This document shows, one piece after another, positions 16,482-24,341 of a DNA stretch of 64,000 bases; within the stretch, counting starts at the first letter, position 1, and every line of letters starts with the position of its first letter. A program made the position numbers and the translations under genes. The notes under the pieces were generated by a model. That model ran no database searches, had not been told where the DNA came from, and saw only the letters and a program-made list of their open reading frames with translations. The stretch comes from Terriglobia bacterium. GTDB lineage: Bacteria > Acidobacteriota > Terriglobia > Terriglobales > Acidobacteriaceae. The DNA lies in NCBI GenBank assembly GCA_020072815.1, contig JAIQGE010000002.1:186001-250000 (forward strand), read 5' to 3'.

Positions 16482-17289
16482 TCGCTCAAAAATCGAATGG
16501 ACTGATGCAACTTGGAACCCCGTGCGTGGTTGCACCAAGATCAGCCCAGGCTGCAAGCACTGCTACGCAGAAACGTTTGCGGAGCGGTTCCGTGGTGTCG
16601 CTGGCCACCCCTATGAACACGGGTTCGACCCACGGTTGGTTCCCGACAAACTCAGCGAACCCTTCAGATGGCCCACTCCGCGCATGGTATTTGTCAATTC
16701 CATGAGTGATCTTTTTCACGACTTCGTTCCAGATGGCTACATCGAAAGTGTGGCTAAAGTCATGACCACGGCGAGGTGGCACACCTATCAGGTTCTGACG
16801 AAACGTGCGGACCGGTTGCAAAGACTCTTATCAGGCAGGCTGCGTTTTGCAGGTGACGCAAGAAACGTCTGGTGGGGCGTCAGCGTCGAGAATAAGAAGC
16901 ACGGCCTGCCGCGCATTGAGTTTCTGCGTAATAGCCCGGCACAAGTGCGGTTCTTGTCGATTGAGCCTCTCCTTGAAGATTTAGGCTCCTTGGATCTTTC
17001 CGGGATTCAATGGGTGATCGTAGGCGGCGAGAGCGGCCACGGAGCCAGACCCATGAAGCGCGAGTGGGTTATTAACATCTTGGGGCACTGTCGTGAACAA
17101 GGAGTCAAATTCTTTTTCAAACAATGGGGTGGAGTCCATAAGAGCAAGACCGGACGATTACTCAATGGTCGCACTTATGACGAGTTTCCTGAAACAGCCC
17201 GTTATCCCATTCCCCAGCGAGACGTGCGACGGCAGTGGGCTGATGAGACAAGCGCTCAAGACGAACTTCAATTGGAAGCTGTTATCTAA
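16474..17289 (+). CDS. Three-Cys-motif protein, phage Gp37/Gp68 family (DUF5131)
   Basis: 271 residues from the GTG at 16474, which overlaps the tcmP stop by eight bases and has AAGGAA upstream. The N-terminus IEWTDATWNPVRGC leads into the C-x6-C-x2-C motif (CTKISPGCKHC), resembling a widened radical SAM cluster site. Further motifs are FVNSMSDLFHDFVP, QVLTKRADRL, WWGVSVENKKH, LSIEPLLEDLG and VIVGGESGHGARP. The barrel-like pattern suggests an iron-sulfur or SAM enzyme, but the reaction is unknown. It forms a two-gene unit with tcmP. Confidence 0.87.
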   Translation: MADRSKIEWTDATWNPVRGCTKISPGCKHCYAETFAERFRGVAGHPYEHGFDPRLVPDKLSEPFRWPTPRMVFVNSMSDLFHDFVPDGYIESVAKVMTTARWHTYQVLTKRADRLQRLLSGRLRFAGDARNVWWGVSVENKKHGLPRIEFLRNSPAQVRFLSIEPLLEDLGSLDLSGIQWVIVGGESGHGARPMKREWVINILGHCREQGVKFFFKQWGGVHKSKTGRLLNGRTYDEFPETARYPIPQRDVRRQWADETSAQDELQLEAVI

Positions 17290-17321
17290 CTATTTCGAAA
17301 AAGTCGGCCTGCAGCATTTCG

Positions 17322-18650
17322 CTAGTGGCTGATGTCATTGCGGTAGACTTCACCCTGCTTCATTACGAATTTGACTTTCTGCAATACCCCGGCGTCCTTG
17401 AGCGGATCGCCCATCACCGCGATGATGTCCGCCGCTTTGCCTTTTTCAATCACGCCCAGATGTTGCACGCCGATCAGGTCGGCCGCGTTTATCGTGGCGG
17501 ATTGGATCACCTGCAGCGGCGTCATCCCGGACTCAATGTAGGAATCCAGCGTCAGCAAGGTGGCTTCTCCGCGGGTGAGCCCGGGGAACTGGTAGTACTC
17601 GTCAGACCCAAACGCGATTGGCACTCCCGCGGCAATGGCCCGGCGCAGCCGGCTTGACGTCCTCTCAAAGCCGCGCTTCATCGCTTCTTCCTGACGTTTG
17701 CGTTCTTCGGGCGCGGCTGCGGCGTTAATGAAATATTTGAAGCTGCCGGTTCCTGTATCGGTGGGCACCAGGTAGATGTGTTTGGCGGCCATGGTTTTCA
17801 GTACGTCGTCGGGAACGGTATAGGCGTGTTCGATGGAATCCGCGCCGGCGTCAGCGGCGATGCGCGTGGCGTCGTCGCCAATGGCGTGGGCGGCAACCTT
17901 GGCGTGGAGCCGGTGGGTCTCGTCCACGATGGCTTTCATGGTTTCCGGCGTGAGCACACGGCGCCCGGTATTCACGATCACTTTGATGAGATCAGCGCCA
18001 TCGTAAAACGCCTGCTGGACGGCAGCCCGCGCCTCGTCAGGATTGCTGACCACAACGTACTCCTGGGCGACCAGGTTCTGCGCAGCCGACTGCAATTCAC
18101 CAAACTGTCCGCCAGCGGCGGAGAGAGCTCGCGTGCTCACGGCCATCCGCGGACCTTTCACCCACCCGGCGCGGATGGCGTCGCGCAAGGCCACGTCACC
18201 GTTCACGCCGGAATTGCCCAGATCGCGGACGGTGGTGATGCCGGCTTCCAAGTCTTCCAGTCCCATCCTGGCCCCGAGCAGAGCGCGTTTCGCCGGGCTC
18301 ATGGCGGCTACGGTCAGCGTCATGTTCGGGTCGTCGCCGTTCAGTTTGAAATCGTAGTTTTGCAGCAAGTGCGTATGGCAATCGATGAGCCCAGGCAGCA
18401 GCGTGGCATTACCCAGATCAATCATTTTTGCGCCCGGCGCCTGCGATTGCAGACTGGCCGTTGGCCCAACGGCATCAATATTCCCGCCGCGGACCAGGAC
18501 GGACTGGCCTTCAAGATACGTTCCAGATTTAACGTCAAGAATCCGTCCGGCCTTGATGATGACCGGTGGCGCGGATGGAGCAGGCTGTGGTGTTTGCGCA
18601 AAGGCGATGGAACTGACGAAGGCGGCGAACAGCAGCGTCCGGCGATTCAT
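17322..18650 (-). CDS. Secreted metal-dependent amidohydrolase
   Basis: 442 residues from the ATG at 18650, which gives a clean signal peptide (MNRRTLLFAAFVSSIAFAQ). The amidohydrolase barrel shows the metal motif DCHTH, the Lys of LIKVIVNTG, His in AHAIGDDA and SIEHAY, and the Asp of AFGSDEY. It resembles the imidazolonepropionase-like and Xaa-Pro dipeptidase group common as periplasmic enzymes. The substrate is unknown; peptides or cyclic amides are plausible. Confidence 0.87.
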   Translation of the reverse strand: MNRRTLLFAAFVSSIAFAQTPQPAPSAPPVIIKAGRILDVKSGTYLEGQSVLVRGGNIDAVGPTASLQSQAPGAKMIDLGNATLLPGLIDCHTHLLQNYDFKLNGDDPNMTLTVAAMSPAKRALLGARMGLEDLEAGITTVRDLGNSGVNGDVALRDAIRAGWVKGPRMAVSTRALSAAGGQFGELQSAAQNLVAQEYVVVSNPDEARAAVQQAFYDGADLIKVIVNTGRRVLTPETMKAIVDETHRLHAKVAAHAIGDDATRIAADAGADSIEHAYTVPDDVLKTMAAKHIYLVPTDTGTGSFKYFINAAAAPEERKRQEEAMKRGFERTSSRLRRAIAAGVPIAFGSDEYYQFPGLTRGEATLLTLDSYIESGMTPLQVIQSATINAADLIGVQHLGVIEKGKAADIIAVMGDPLKDAGVLQKVKFVMKQGEVYRNDISH

Positions 18651-18797
18651 GGCAGCGAAGTATATAACACAGGTCAAGCGGGCGATGGGTTGTGCTCAGC
18701 GGCGGTTCGTGCCAGTAAGCTGCAAGTCCCGACTGTTCCGCTTATGGCCAACGGATAGCCTGCCTTCCTCGCGTAGAATTATTGATGTAAATCCGGC

Positions 18798-18815
18798 TGA
18801 ACCAAAAAAGGTTCA
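18798..18815. promoter_or_regulatory. Short inverted repeat before the first SRPBCC-like gene
   Basis: TGAACC (18798-18803), six A residues, GGTTCA (18810-18815). It lies eight bases before the ATG at 18824, where a repressor or RNA hairpin could limit initiation. Confidence 0.35.
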
Positions 18816-18823
18816 ATGACCAA

Positions 18824-19693
18824 ATGAAACTTCCGTCGGCAGTGCGAACTTTAGCGGTCATGCTGGCCCATGGGCTGGCGCTCGCCGGCGCCGCGCGCGC
18901 CGCTGATCTCAAGCCCGGCACCGTGGCGGCGTTTGACAAGTACGTCGCCGCTACGGAAGTCCGCATCAACGCTGAAATTCAAGCCGGCACGCCGTTCTTA
19001 TACGTGGACGCTCTGCCTCCGCAGGCCATGAACAACTCTTACCAGCAATTGCATCGCGGAGAAATCCTGGTGCAGAGGCTGAAGACCAGGCTGCCGGACG
19101 CCAAATTCGACGTGCCCGATGGGCTGCTCCATCATTGGGTGGGGCTGGTGTTCATCCCCGGCGCGACCCTGGCCACGGCGCTCCCCATTTTGCGCGACTA
19201 TGAACATCGCGTGGAATACTTTAAGCCGGACGTGATTGCCTGCCGCATCATGCAGCGCGACGGTGAAGACTACAAACTCTTTGTCCAGGTTTACCAGAAG
19301 CAGTTCACCACCGTGGTCTACAACACTGAATATGACGTTCACTGGCGCCAGCTGGACCCGGCGCGCGCGTATTCCCGCTCGGTAAGCACGCGCATCGCGG
19401 AAGCCAAAGACGCCGACCACCCTGACGGGGCCGAGATCCCGGTGGACCACGGTCACGGCTACCTGTGGCGCATCAATACTTATTTCCGCTTTCTCGAGCA
19501 GGACGGCGGACTGTATATCCAGTGTGAAGCGGTTTCACTTTCGCGCGATTTGCCCACCGGGCTGGGATGGCTGCTGCGTCCGCTGGTGACCATTGTCCCC
19601 AAACACGGCCTTACGCGCATGCTGGGCCAGACGCGCACGGTGGTGCAACAACAGATAAAGATCAGGGCTGGGCAAACCAAACCAGCAAGCTAG
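18824..19693 (+). CDS. Secreted protein of unknown function (tandem paralogue 1)
   Basis: 289 residues with a signal peptide cleaved after ALAGAARAA (about residue 27). The mature protein starts ADLKPGTVAAFDKYVAATE and has no Cys pair or membrane helix. The mixed strand-helix pattern with a long conserved C-terminal part (GYLWRINTYFRFLEQDGGLYIQCEAVSLSRDLP) suggests a START/SRPBCC-like binding fold, but this is inference. The next gene is a close paralogue, so local duplication is clear. Confidence 0.75.
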   Translation: MKLPSAVRTLAVMLAHGLALAGAARAADLKPGTVAAFDKYVAATEVRINAEIQAGTPFLYVDALPPQAMNNSYQQLHRGEILVQRLKTRLPDAKFDVPDGLLHHWVGLVFIPGATLATALPILRDYEHRVEYFKPDVIACRIMQRDGEDYKLFVQVYQKQFTTVVYNTEYDVHWRQLDPARAYSRSVSTRIAEAKDADHPDGAEIPVDHGHGYLWRINTYFRFLEQDGGLYIQCEAVSLSRDLPTGLGWLLRPLVTIVPKHGLTRMLGQTRTVVQQQIKIRAGQTKPAS

Positions 19694-19730
19694 CGCTCTA
19701 AGCTAAGAGTTCATTGACCTTTTCAGCTTG

Positions 19731-20588
19731 ATGAATATGGCAAAGACAACTTATGGAAGTAGACCATGCGCGGCAATGGTTTTGTGCTGGCTTGCTCTGG
19801 CGTCGGTGGCCGCTGCCGCTGACTTGAAGCCGCAGACCACGGATGCCTTCAACAAATATGTTGCCGCCACGGAAGCCCGTTTCGCCGGTGAACTCCGCCC
19901 CGGCGGCGTCTTCCTTTATGTAGATGGTCTTTCCTCTGCCGCGCGTAAAGAAGCGTACGAGAAACTGAAAGCCGGTGAGGTGCTGGTGGAAAAGCGCCAC
20001 ACCCAAGCCCCCGGCGTGGACGGAGACGTTCCCGGCGGCATGGTGCACCACTGGGTCGCGCTGGTCTTCATTCCCGGCGTGACTCTGGCGCAGGCGCTCC
20101 CGGTGGTGCAGGATTACGATCATCGCGCTGACCTGTACAAACCTGAGGTGATTGCCTCGCGCGAGATTTCCCACCAGGGCGACGACTTCAAGATGTTCCT
20201 GCGCCTCTACCAGAAGAAATTCACCACTGTGATCTTCAACTCGGAGTACGCCGTGCACTGGGGGCACGCGGGAGAAGGCAGGATGTTTTCGGATTCCATC
20301 AGCACGCGCATTGCTCAGGTCAAGGAAGTCGATCATCCTGATGGCGAAGAGTTTCCCGTGGGCCACGACAGCGGCTATCTCTGGCGCTTAAACACCTACT
20401 GGCGATTTGAAGAGCACGATGGCGGCCTTTACGTGCAGTGCGAAGCCCTTTCCCTCACGCGCGACATGCCTTACGGGCTGGGCTGGCTCTTGAAGCCGCT
20501 GGTCACGTCCATTCCTAAACACTCGCTCGGCCAGGCATTGGGACGCACGCGGGAAGTAGTGATGGAGAAAGCCAAAAAGACCGGGTAA
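19731..20588 (+). CDS. Secreted protein of unknown function (tandem paralogue 2)
   Basis: 285 residues, signal peptide to about residue 30 (LALASVAAAADLKPQ). Aligns along its whole length with the preceding protein: shared blocks are ADLKP, FLYVDGL, VHHWVALVFIPG, YQKKFTTVIFNSEY, GYLWRLNTYWRF, GGLYVQCEALSLTRDMPYGLGWLLKPLV. ATG at 19731 or 19737 could be used. A terminator-like hairpin follows at 20594. Confidence 0.75.
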   Translation: MNMAKTTYGSRPCAAMVLCWLALASVAAAADLKPQTTDAFNKYVAATEARFAGELRPGGVFLYVDGLSSAARKEAYEKLKAGEVLVEKRHTQAPGVDGDVPGGMVHHWVALVFIPGVTLAQALPVVQDYDHRADLYKPEVIASREISHQGDDFKMFLRLYQKKFTTVIFNSEYAVHWGHAGEGRMFSDSISTRIAQVKEVDHPDGEEFPVGHDSGYLWRLNTYWRFEEHDGGLYVQCEALSLTRDMPYGLGWLLKPLVTSIPKHSLGQALGRTREVVMEKAKKTG

Positions 20589-20593
20589 GAGCG

Positions 20594-20623
20594 CGCCGGT
20601 AGGTTTAGCCGGCGTCTTCTTGT
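20594..20623 (+). terminator. Probable intrinsic terminator
   Basis: CGCCGG (20594-20599) pairs with CCGGCG (20609-20614) over a nine-base loop and is followed by TCTTCTTGT. Confidence 0.55.
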
Positions 20624-20634
20624 GACAAGGGCCG

Positions 20635-20640
20635 TATAAT
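20635..20640 (+). promoter_or_regulatory. Consensus TATAAT six bases before an ATG
   Basis: TATAAT, TTCCCG, then the ATG at 20647; no Shine-Dalgarno sequence. The predicted transcript begins at the start codon, so the AhpD-like pair is probably leaderless. Confidence 0.55.
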
Positions 20641-20646
20641 TTCCCG

Positions 20647-20964
20647 ATGCAACTGCCTCTTCACCTGCAGAAGGCCGTCACGGCCCTTCTCAATCAACCG
20701 GGTGAGACTGAACTTTCACTCCGTGGTGCGGTCTTGGAACGAACGCGGTCCGCGGCGGGAACCGTGCCGGACGTCCTGCGTGACCTGGTGGAAAAAATCG
20801 CCGAACGCCCCTGGACTGTCACGGACGAAGACTTTGCGGGCCTTCGCGCTGCCGGATATTCGGAAAGCCAGCTCTACGAGGTCACCCTGGCAGCCGCTCT
20901 CGGCGCCGGCCTGCGGCGGTTTGATGCCGGCTTGCGCGCTCTCCAGGAAGCCGAGGCCCGTTAA
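20647..20964 (+). CDS. Small helical partner of the AhpD-like protein
   Basis: 105 residues, entirely helical by composition, without cysteines. The stretch GVLRDLVEKIAERPWTVTDEDFAGLRAAGYSESQLYEVTLAAALGAGLRR (quoted in parts: WTVTDEDFAGLRAAGYS, QLYEVTLAAALGAG) resembles the carboxymuconolactone decarboxylase/AhpD helical fold but lacks the redox motif. Its TAA stop overlaps the ATG of the AhpD-like gene (TAATG), so the two are translated together and may form a complex. Confidence 0.65.
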   Translation: MQLPLHLQKAVTALLNQPGETELSLRGAVLERTRSAAGTVPDVLRDLVEKIAERPWTVTDEDFAGLRAAGYSESQLYEVTLAAALGAGLRRFDAGLRALQEAEAR

Positions 20965-21557
20965 TGCGTCTCGCCTCTCTCCAGCAACCCGTTCACTTGT
21001 GGCAAAGGACCCGCTTTTTTCTGGCACGCGTGTTCGGCCGGCAGATCCCTGGGCCCATTCTGGCCCTTTCCTACCGGCGCAATGAATGCGGCCGCCGCCT
21101 GGCGCGTTGCGTTCAGGAGAGCCTGCGCGGCGCCCGCGAATGGCAAGTGGGAGAGATTGAAATCTTCGCCGCCTTCGTTTCCAGCCTGAACCACTGCAGG
21201 TTTTGAGTGTTATGCCACGCCGCGGTCGCGGCGAAGTCTTTGGGCGGAGAGGCAACCGTGAAGGCGGCGATTACGGACTGGCGGACGGCGGATCTCAGCG
21301 CTCGCCTGCGCGCCGCCCTCCAGTTTCTGGAGAAGCTCACGCTGACGCCGCAGGAAATCAGCAGCGGCGATGTGCTGGCCGCCCGCGCCGCCGGCGTCAG
21401 CGACCAGGCCCTACGCGAGGCCATCTACGTGTGCTTCATGCTCTCCACCATGGACCGCCTGGCGGACGCCTTCGACTTCCCCCTCCCTGATCCGCGCACC
21501 TTGAAGCGTTACGCGTGGATCGCCGTGACTTTCGGTTATCGCAACTTTAGCGTGTAG
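20964..21557 (+). CDS. AhpD-like peroxidase-family protein, candidate selenoprotein with in-frame UGA
   Basis: A 197-residue reading frame interrupted only by TGA at 21204-21206 (residue 81). The N-terminal 80 residues end FAAFVSSLNHCRF and the same frame continues VLCHAAVAAKSLGG, a normal AhpD/carboxymuconolactone decarboxylase core followed by the expected helices to the end. The active-site pattern of AhpD (Glu, C-x2-C, His four residues later) is met by Glu66, Cys78, UGA81 and His85, so the UGA falls exactly on the second active-site Cys. CxxU redox motifs are known in AhpD-like selenoproteins. A GGUC-loop hairpin lies 17 bases downstream. Alternative: nonsense mutation or sequencing error, but the frame after the stop is intact. 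Confidence 0.75.
21218..21233 (+). promoter_or_regulatory. Candidate bacterial SECIS hairpin
   Basis: A perfect six-base-pair stem (CGCCGC with GCGGCG) closes a GGTC tetraloop (21224-21227). The loop begins 17 bases after the UGA; in E. coli fdhF a GGUC loop lies 18 bases after its UGA. Caution: the stem is made of Ala-Ala-Val-Ala-Ala codons conserved in the protein, so GC-rich codon choice alone could create it. Confidence 0.5.
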
Positions 21558-21648
21558 GGAAGGCGGTACCAAATACCAAGTGACAACCCACAAATTCTGG
21601 TAGACTGCGCTCGATTCGGAAACTTTCCCCATAAAGAGGCTCGGCACT

Positions 21649-23334
21649 TTGCTCCTCGAACTGCGCGTTGAAAACTATGCGGTGATTGACAGCCTGGCGG
21701 TGGAGTTTGCGCCGGGGCTGAACCTGCTTACCGGCGAGACCGGCGCCGGCAAATCCATCCTGATTGACGCGCTGTCACTTCTTCTGGGCGACAAAGCTTC
21801 TTCGGACATGATTCGCCACGGCGCGGAGAAAGCTGTGGTCAGCGGTGTGTTTGACGCGGAAGAAAAAGCCATCAAAAAGATTCTGGAAGCCAACGGTCTT
21901 GAGTCGAGCGACCTGGAAGACGGCCACATCATCATTAAGCGCGAAATAGCCGCCGGGGGAAAGGGACGCGTGTTCGTCAACAACCAGCCGGCGACGGTTG
22001 CTCTGCTGCGCCAACTGGCCCCGATGCTGGCGTCCATCCACGCGCAGAATGAAACGATTCTGGCCTTCGATGGCCCGGCCCGGCTCTCATTACTGGACGC
22101 GTACGCCGGCCACGATCTGTACGAACTAGGCGAAAAGTATGCTGCATGGGCCGCGATACGCGACCGCATCGCCGAATTTGAGCGCGACGAGCAGGACCGC
22201 CTTCGCATGGCCGACCTGTGGAGCTTCCAGAAAAAGGAAATCGAGTCAGCCCACCTCATGCCCGGCGAAGACCAGAAGCTGGAAACCGAGAAGCGCGTGC
22301 TGGCTAACGCGGAAAAACTTTACAGCGGCGCCATGGCCGCGTATGAGCTGCTGTATGAAGCCGATTCCTCCGTGCTGGCTAATCTTTCCGCCGCGCGCAA
22401 GCACCTGGAAGAACTGGCGCGTTTTGATCCCAAATTTCAAGAGTCGCTCACTGCGCTGCTGGGCGCCCGCGCGGCGATTGAGGACGTAAGCGCCACCGCG
22501 CGCGACTACGCCGAGGGTATTGACGCCTCGCCGGAGCGCCTGGCCCAGGTGGAAGACCGCCTGGCCTCGATGGACCTGCTCAAGCGCAAGTATGGCGGCA
22601 CGGTGGATGAGGTCATCGCCTACGGAGAAGAAGTTGCGCGCAAACTCAACGAACTGGAAAATCGCGAAGACGTTCTGCGCGACCTGAAGAAGCAACTTGA
22701 CTCCGCCGCTGCGGCGTATCTAACTCTGGCGCAAGCCGTCTCCAAGCGGCGCTACGCCACAGCCAAAGACCTGCAAAAGCTGGTGGAGGCGGAGATCAAT
22801 CAGTTGGCCATGAAGGCCCAGTTCAAAATTGAAGTCTCCGGCAGCGACGATCGCGAGAACTGGACGGCCAGCGGCTTTGACAGCGTGGTTTATCTCATTT
22901 CTCCCAATCCGGGCGAGCCGCTGCGTCCGGTGGAGAAGATTGCTTCCGGCGGCGAACTTTCGCGCGTGATGCTGGCGCTGAAGGCCACGGTGGAGTCGGG
23001 TAAGAAAAGCAAGTCGGCGGCACAGAGGACCCTGGTCTTTGACGAGATTGACACCGGCATCGGCGGTCGCGCGGCGGAAGCCGTGGGCAAAAAACTCAAG
23101 GCCCTGGCCAAAGCCAACCAGGTCCTGTGCATCACCCACTTGCCGCAGATTGCGTCGTTTGCCGACCATCATTATTTGATTGAGAAGCGCGAAGTCGCGG
23201 GCCGGGCGCGGACGCTGGTCCGTCCGCTGAGCGACGAAGAACGCACGGAAGAAATTGCCCGCATGCTGAGCGGCGCCAAGTTAACGGAGACTTCGCGGCA
23301 ACATGCCGAGCAGTTGCTGAAGGCGAATGGGTAA
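21649..23334 (+). CDS. recN: DNA repair protein RecN
   Basis: 561 residues, normal length. SMC-like ATPase used in double-strand break repair. Walker A is GETGAGKS near residue 30, the signature is IASGGELSRVMLALK near 425, and Walker B is TLVFDEIDTGIGG near 465, with a long coiled-coil middle between. The start is TTG at 21649, giving LLELRVENYAVIDSL, the usual RecN N-terminus. Confidence 0.95.
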   Translation: MLLELRVENYAVIDSLAVEFAPGLNLLTGETGAGKSILIDALSLLLGDKASSDMIRHGAEKAVVSGVFDAEEKAIKKILEANGLESSDLEDGHIIIKREIAAGGKGRVFVNNQPATVALLRQLAPMLASIHAQNETILAFDGPARLSLLDAYAGHDLYELGEKYAAWAAIRDRIAEFERDEQDRLRMADLWSFQKKEIESAHLMPGEDQKLETEKRVLANAEKLYSGAMAAYELLYEADSSVLANLSAARKHLEELARFDPKFQESLTALLGARAAIEDVSATARDYAEGIDASPERLAQVEDRLASMDLLKRKYGGTVDEVIAYGEEVARKLNELENREDVLRDLKKQLDSAAAAYLTLAQAVSKRRYATAKDLQKLVEAEINQLAMKAQFKIEVSGSDDRENWTASGFDSVVYLISPNPGEPLRPVEKIASGGELSRVMLALKATVESGKKSKSAAQRTLVFDEIDTGIGGRAAEAVGKKLKALAKANQVLCITHLPQIASFADHHYLIEKREVAGRARTLVRPLSDEERTEEIARMLSGAKLTETSRQHAEQLLKANG

Positions 23335-23338
23335 GGCT

Positions 23339-23371
23339 TGCCGCGGATTACGCGGATGAGCGCGGATTGAA
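23339..23371. repeat. CCGCGGAT-type dispersed repeat (copy 2)
   Basis: CCGCGGATTACGCGGATG followed by AGCGCGGAT, resembling 4154-4190. Lies directly after the recN stop. Confidence 0.4.
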
Positions 23372-23505
23372 GGATTGGGCATCCGCGTAGTTGCCTTGTC
23401 CGCCAACGGGCATTTCTATTGCTCACGTGCCAACTACAAAGAACTGGATAGCTGGCACGTCACTTATCGTTTCCCAAAGCTCCTCAAAGACTCTTCGAAA
23501 CCCGA

Positions 23506-23784
23506 TTAATGATAATCAACGATCTCGACCTCATAGGCATCGCCTTCAATCCAGCGAAAACAGAGCCGCCATTGGTCGTTGATGCGTACACTATGCTGGC
23601 CTTGCCGGTCGGCCGTTAGCGTTTCCAGTCGATTTCCCGGCGGACTCGCCATGTCGGCCAGGATTACGGCGCTGTCCAGTTGGCGCAATTTCCTTTGTGC
23701 GACGCGTTCGATCGCCAGGAAACGGGGGACTCGCTCACGCCTGTGCAGACGTTCCGTGTCCTTGCAGCGAAAGGTCTTGATCAC
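23506..23784 (-). CDS. higB: HigB-type mRNA interferase toxin
   Basis: 92 residues from the GTG at 23784 (VIKTFRCKDTERLH), the standard HigB start. RelE-fold ribosome-dependent RNase: PPGNRLETLTADRQGQHSVRI and NDQWRLCFRW are family landmarks, and it ends EIVDYH as HigB proteins do. Unlike ordinary higBA operons, the antitoxin lies on the opposite strand, head to head. A TATACT element eight bases before the GTG suggests a leaderless transcript. Confidence 0.88.
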   Translation of the reverse strand: MIKTFRCKDTERLHRRERVPRFLAIERVAQRKLRQLDSAVILADMASPPGNRLETLTADRQGQHSVRINDQWRLCFRWIEGDAYEVEIVDYH

Positions 23785-23794
23785 AGAGTGAAAG

Positions 23795-23827
23795 TATAAC
23801 GCTTGACGTTGAACGTCAAGCGTTATA
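23795..23827. promoter_or_regulatory. 33-bp perfect palindrome, shared higB/higA operator
   Basis: Sixteen-base arms (TATAACGCTTGACGTT and its exact complement, 23795-23810 and 23812-23827) flank one G. The arms contain TTGACG on both strands and TATAA-like ends, so two divergent promoters are embedded in the dyad. HigA binding here would shut off both genes. Confidence 0.7.
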
Positions 23828-23856
23828 AACTCAACGTTAGGTTGGGACGGACCGTT

Positions 23857-24168
23857 ATGGCCAAGACGAAGCGAGGACCGCAAAAATTGCCCCCCATCCA
23901 CCCCGGCGAAATCTTGCTGGAGGACTACATGAAGCCGCTTGGTCTCTCAGCGCATCGTTTGGCGATGGCCCTCCATGTGCCCGCAACCCGGATGACGGAG
24001 ATCGTCCATGGCCGGCGATCCATTACAGCAGATACCGCCGTTCGCCTGGGACGATATTTCAAGACCACTGCGCGTTTCTGGCTCAACCTCCAGACCGCGT
24101 ATGACTTGGAAATAATTGAAGATGAGACGCTCGCCCGCATTGAGAGTGAAGTGAGACCCCAGGCCTGA
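23857..24168 (+). CDS. higA: HigA-type antitoxin, XRE-family DNA-binding protein
   Basis: 103 residues from the ATG at 23857; upstream in-frame codons run through the operator. The helix-turn-helix begins IHPGEILLEDYMKPLGLSAH and continues RMTEIVHGRRSITADTAVRLGRYF, the canonical HigA pattern, with the ARFWLNLQTAYDLE segment. It neutralises HigB and represses transcription. Divergent from higB. Confidence 0.9.
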   Translation: MAKTKRGPQKLPPIHPGEILLEDYMKPLGLSAHRLAMALHVPATRMTEIVHGRRSITADTAVRLGRYFKTTARFWLNLQTAYDLEIIEDETLARIESEVRPQA

Positions 24169-24323
24169 CGGACTCGACCCGGCAAGTCCCTGAGGGTTGA
24201 AGCGTCCCCGTTCACCCCCTGATCCTCCCTGATCACTGCTAAATCTAGATGTTTCAATGACTTGGATTACTTAATAAATGACCCAACGGATAACCTAGAG
24301 GCTGGGAAAAGTGTCTAAAAGGG

Positions 24324-24329
24324 TATAAT
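24324..24329 (+). promoter_or_regulatory. TATAAT element before ispH
   Basis: Consensus TATAAT, 12 bases before the ispH ATG, leaving a leader of about six bases. No -35 match and no ribosome site. Confidence 0.5.
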
Positions 24330-24341
24330 TTACAGACCAAA

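Noticed and set aside
20964-21206. AhpD-like gene read as two separate small genes split at 21206/21207
   Set aside because: The halves are in the same frame, the break falls inside the active-site motif and the second half would start within the catalytic helix.
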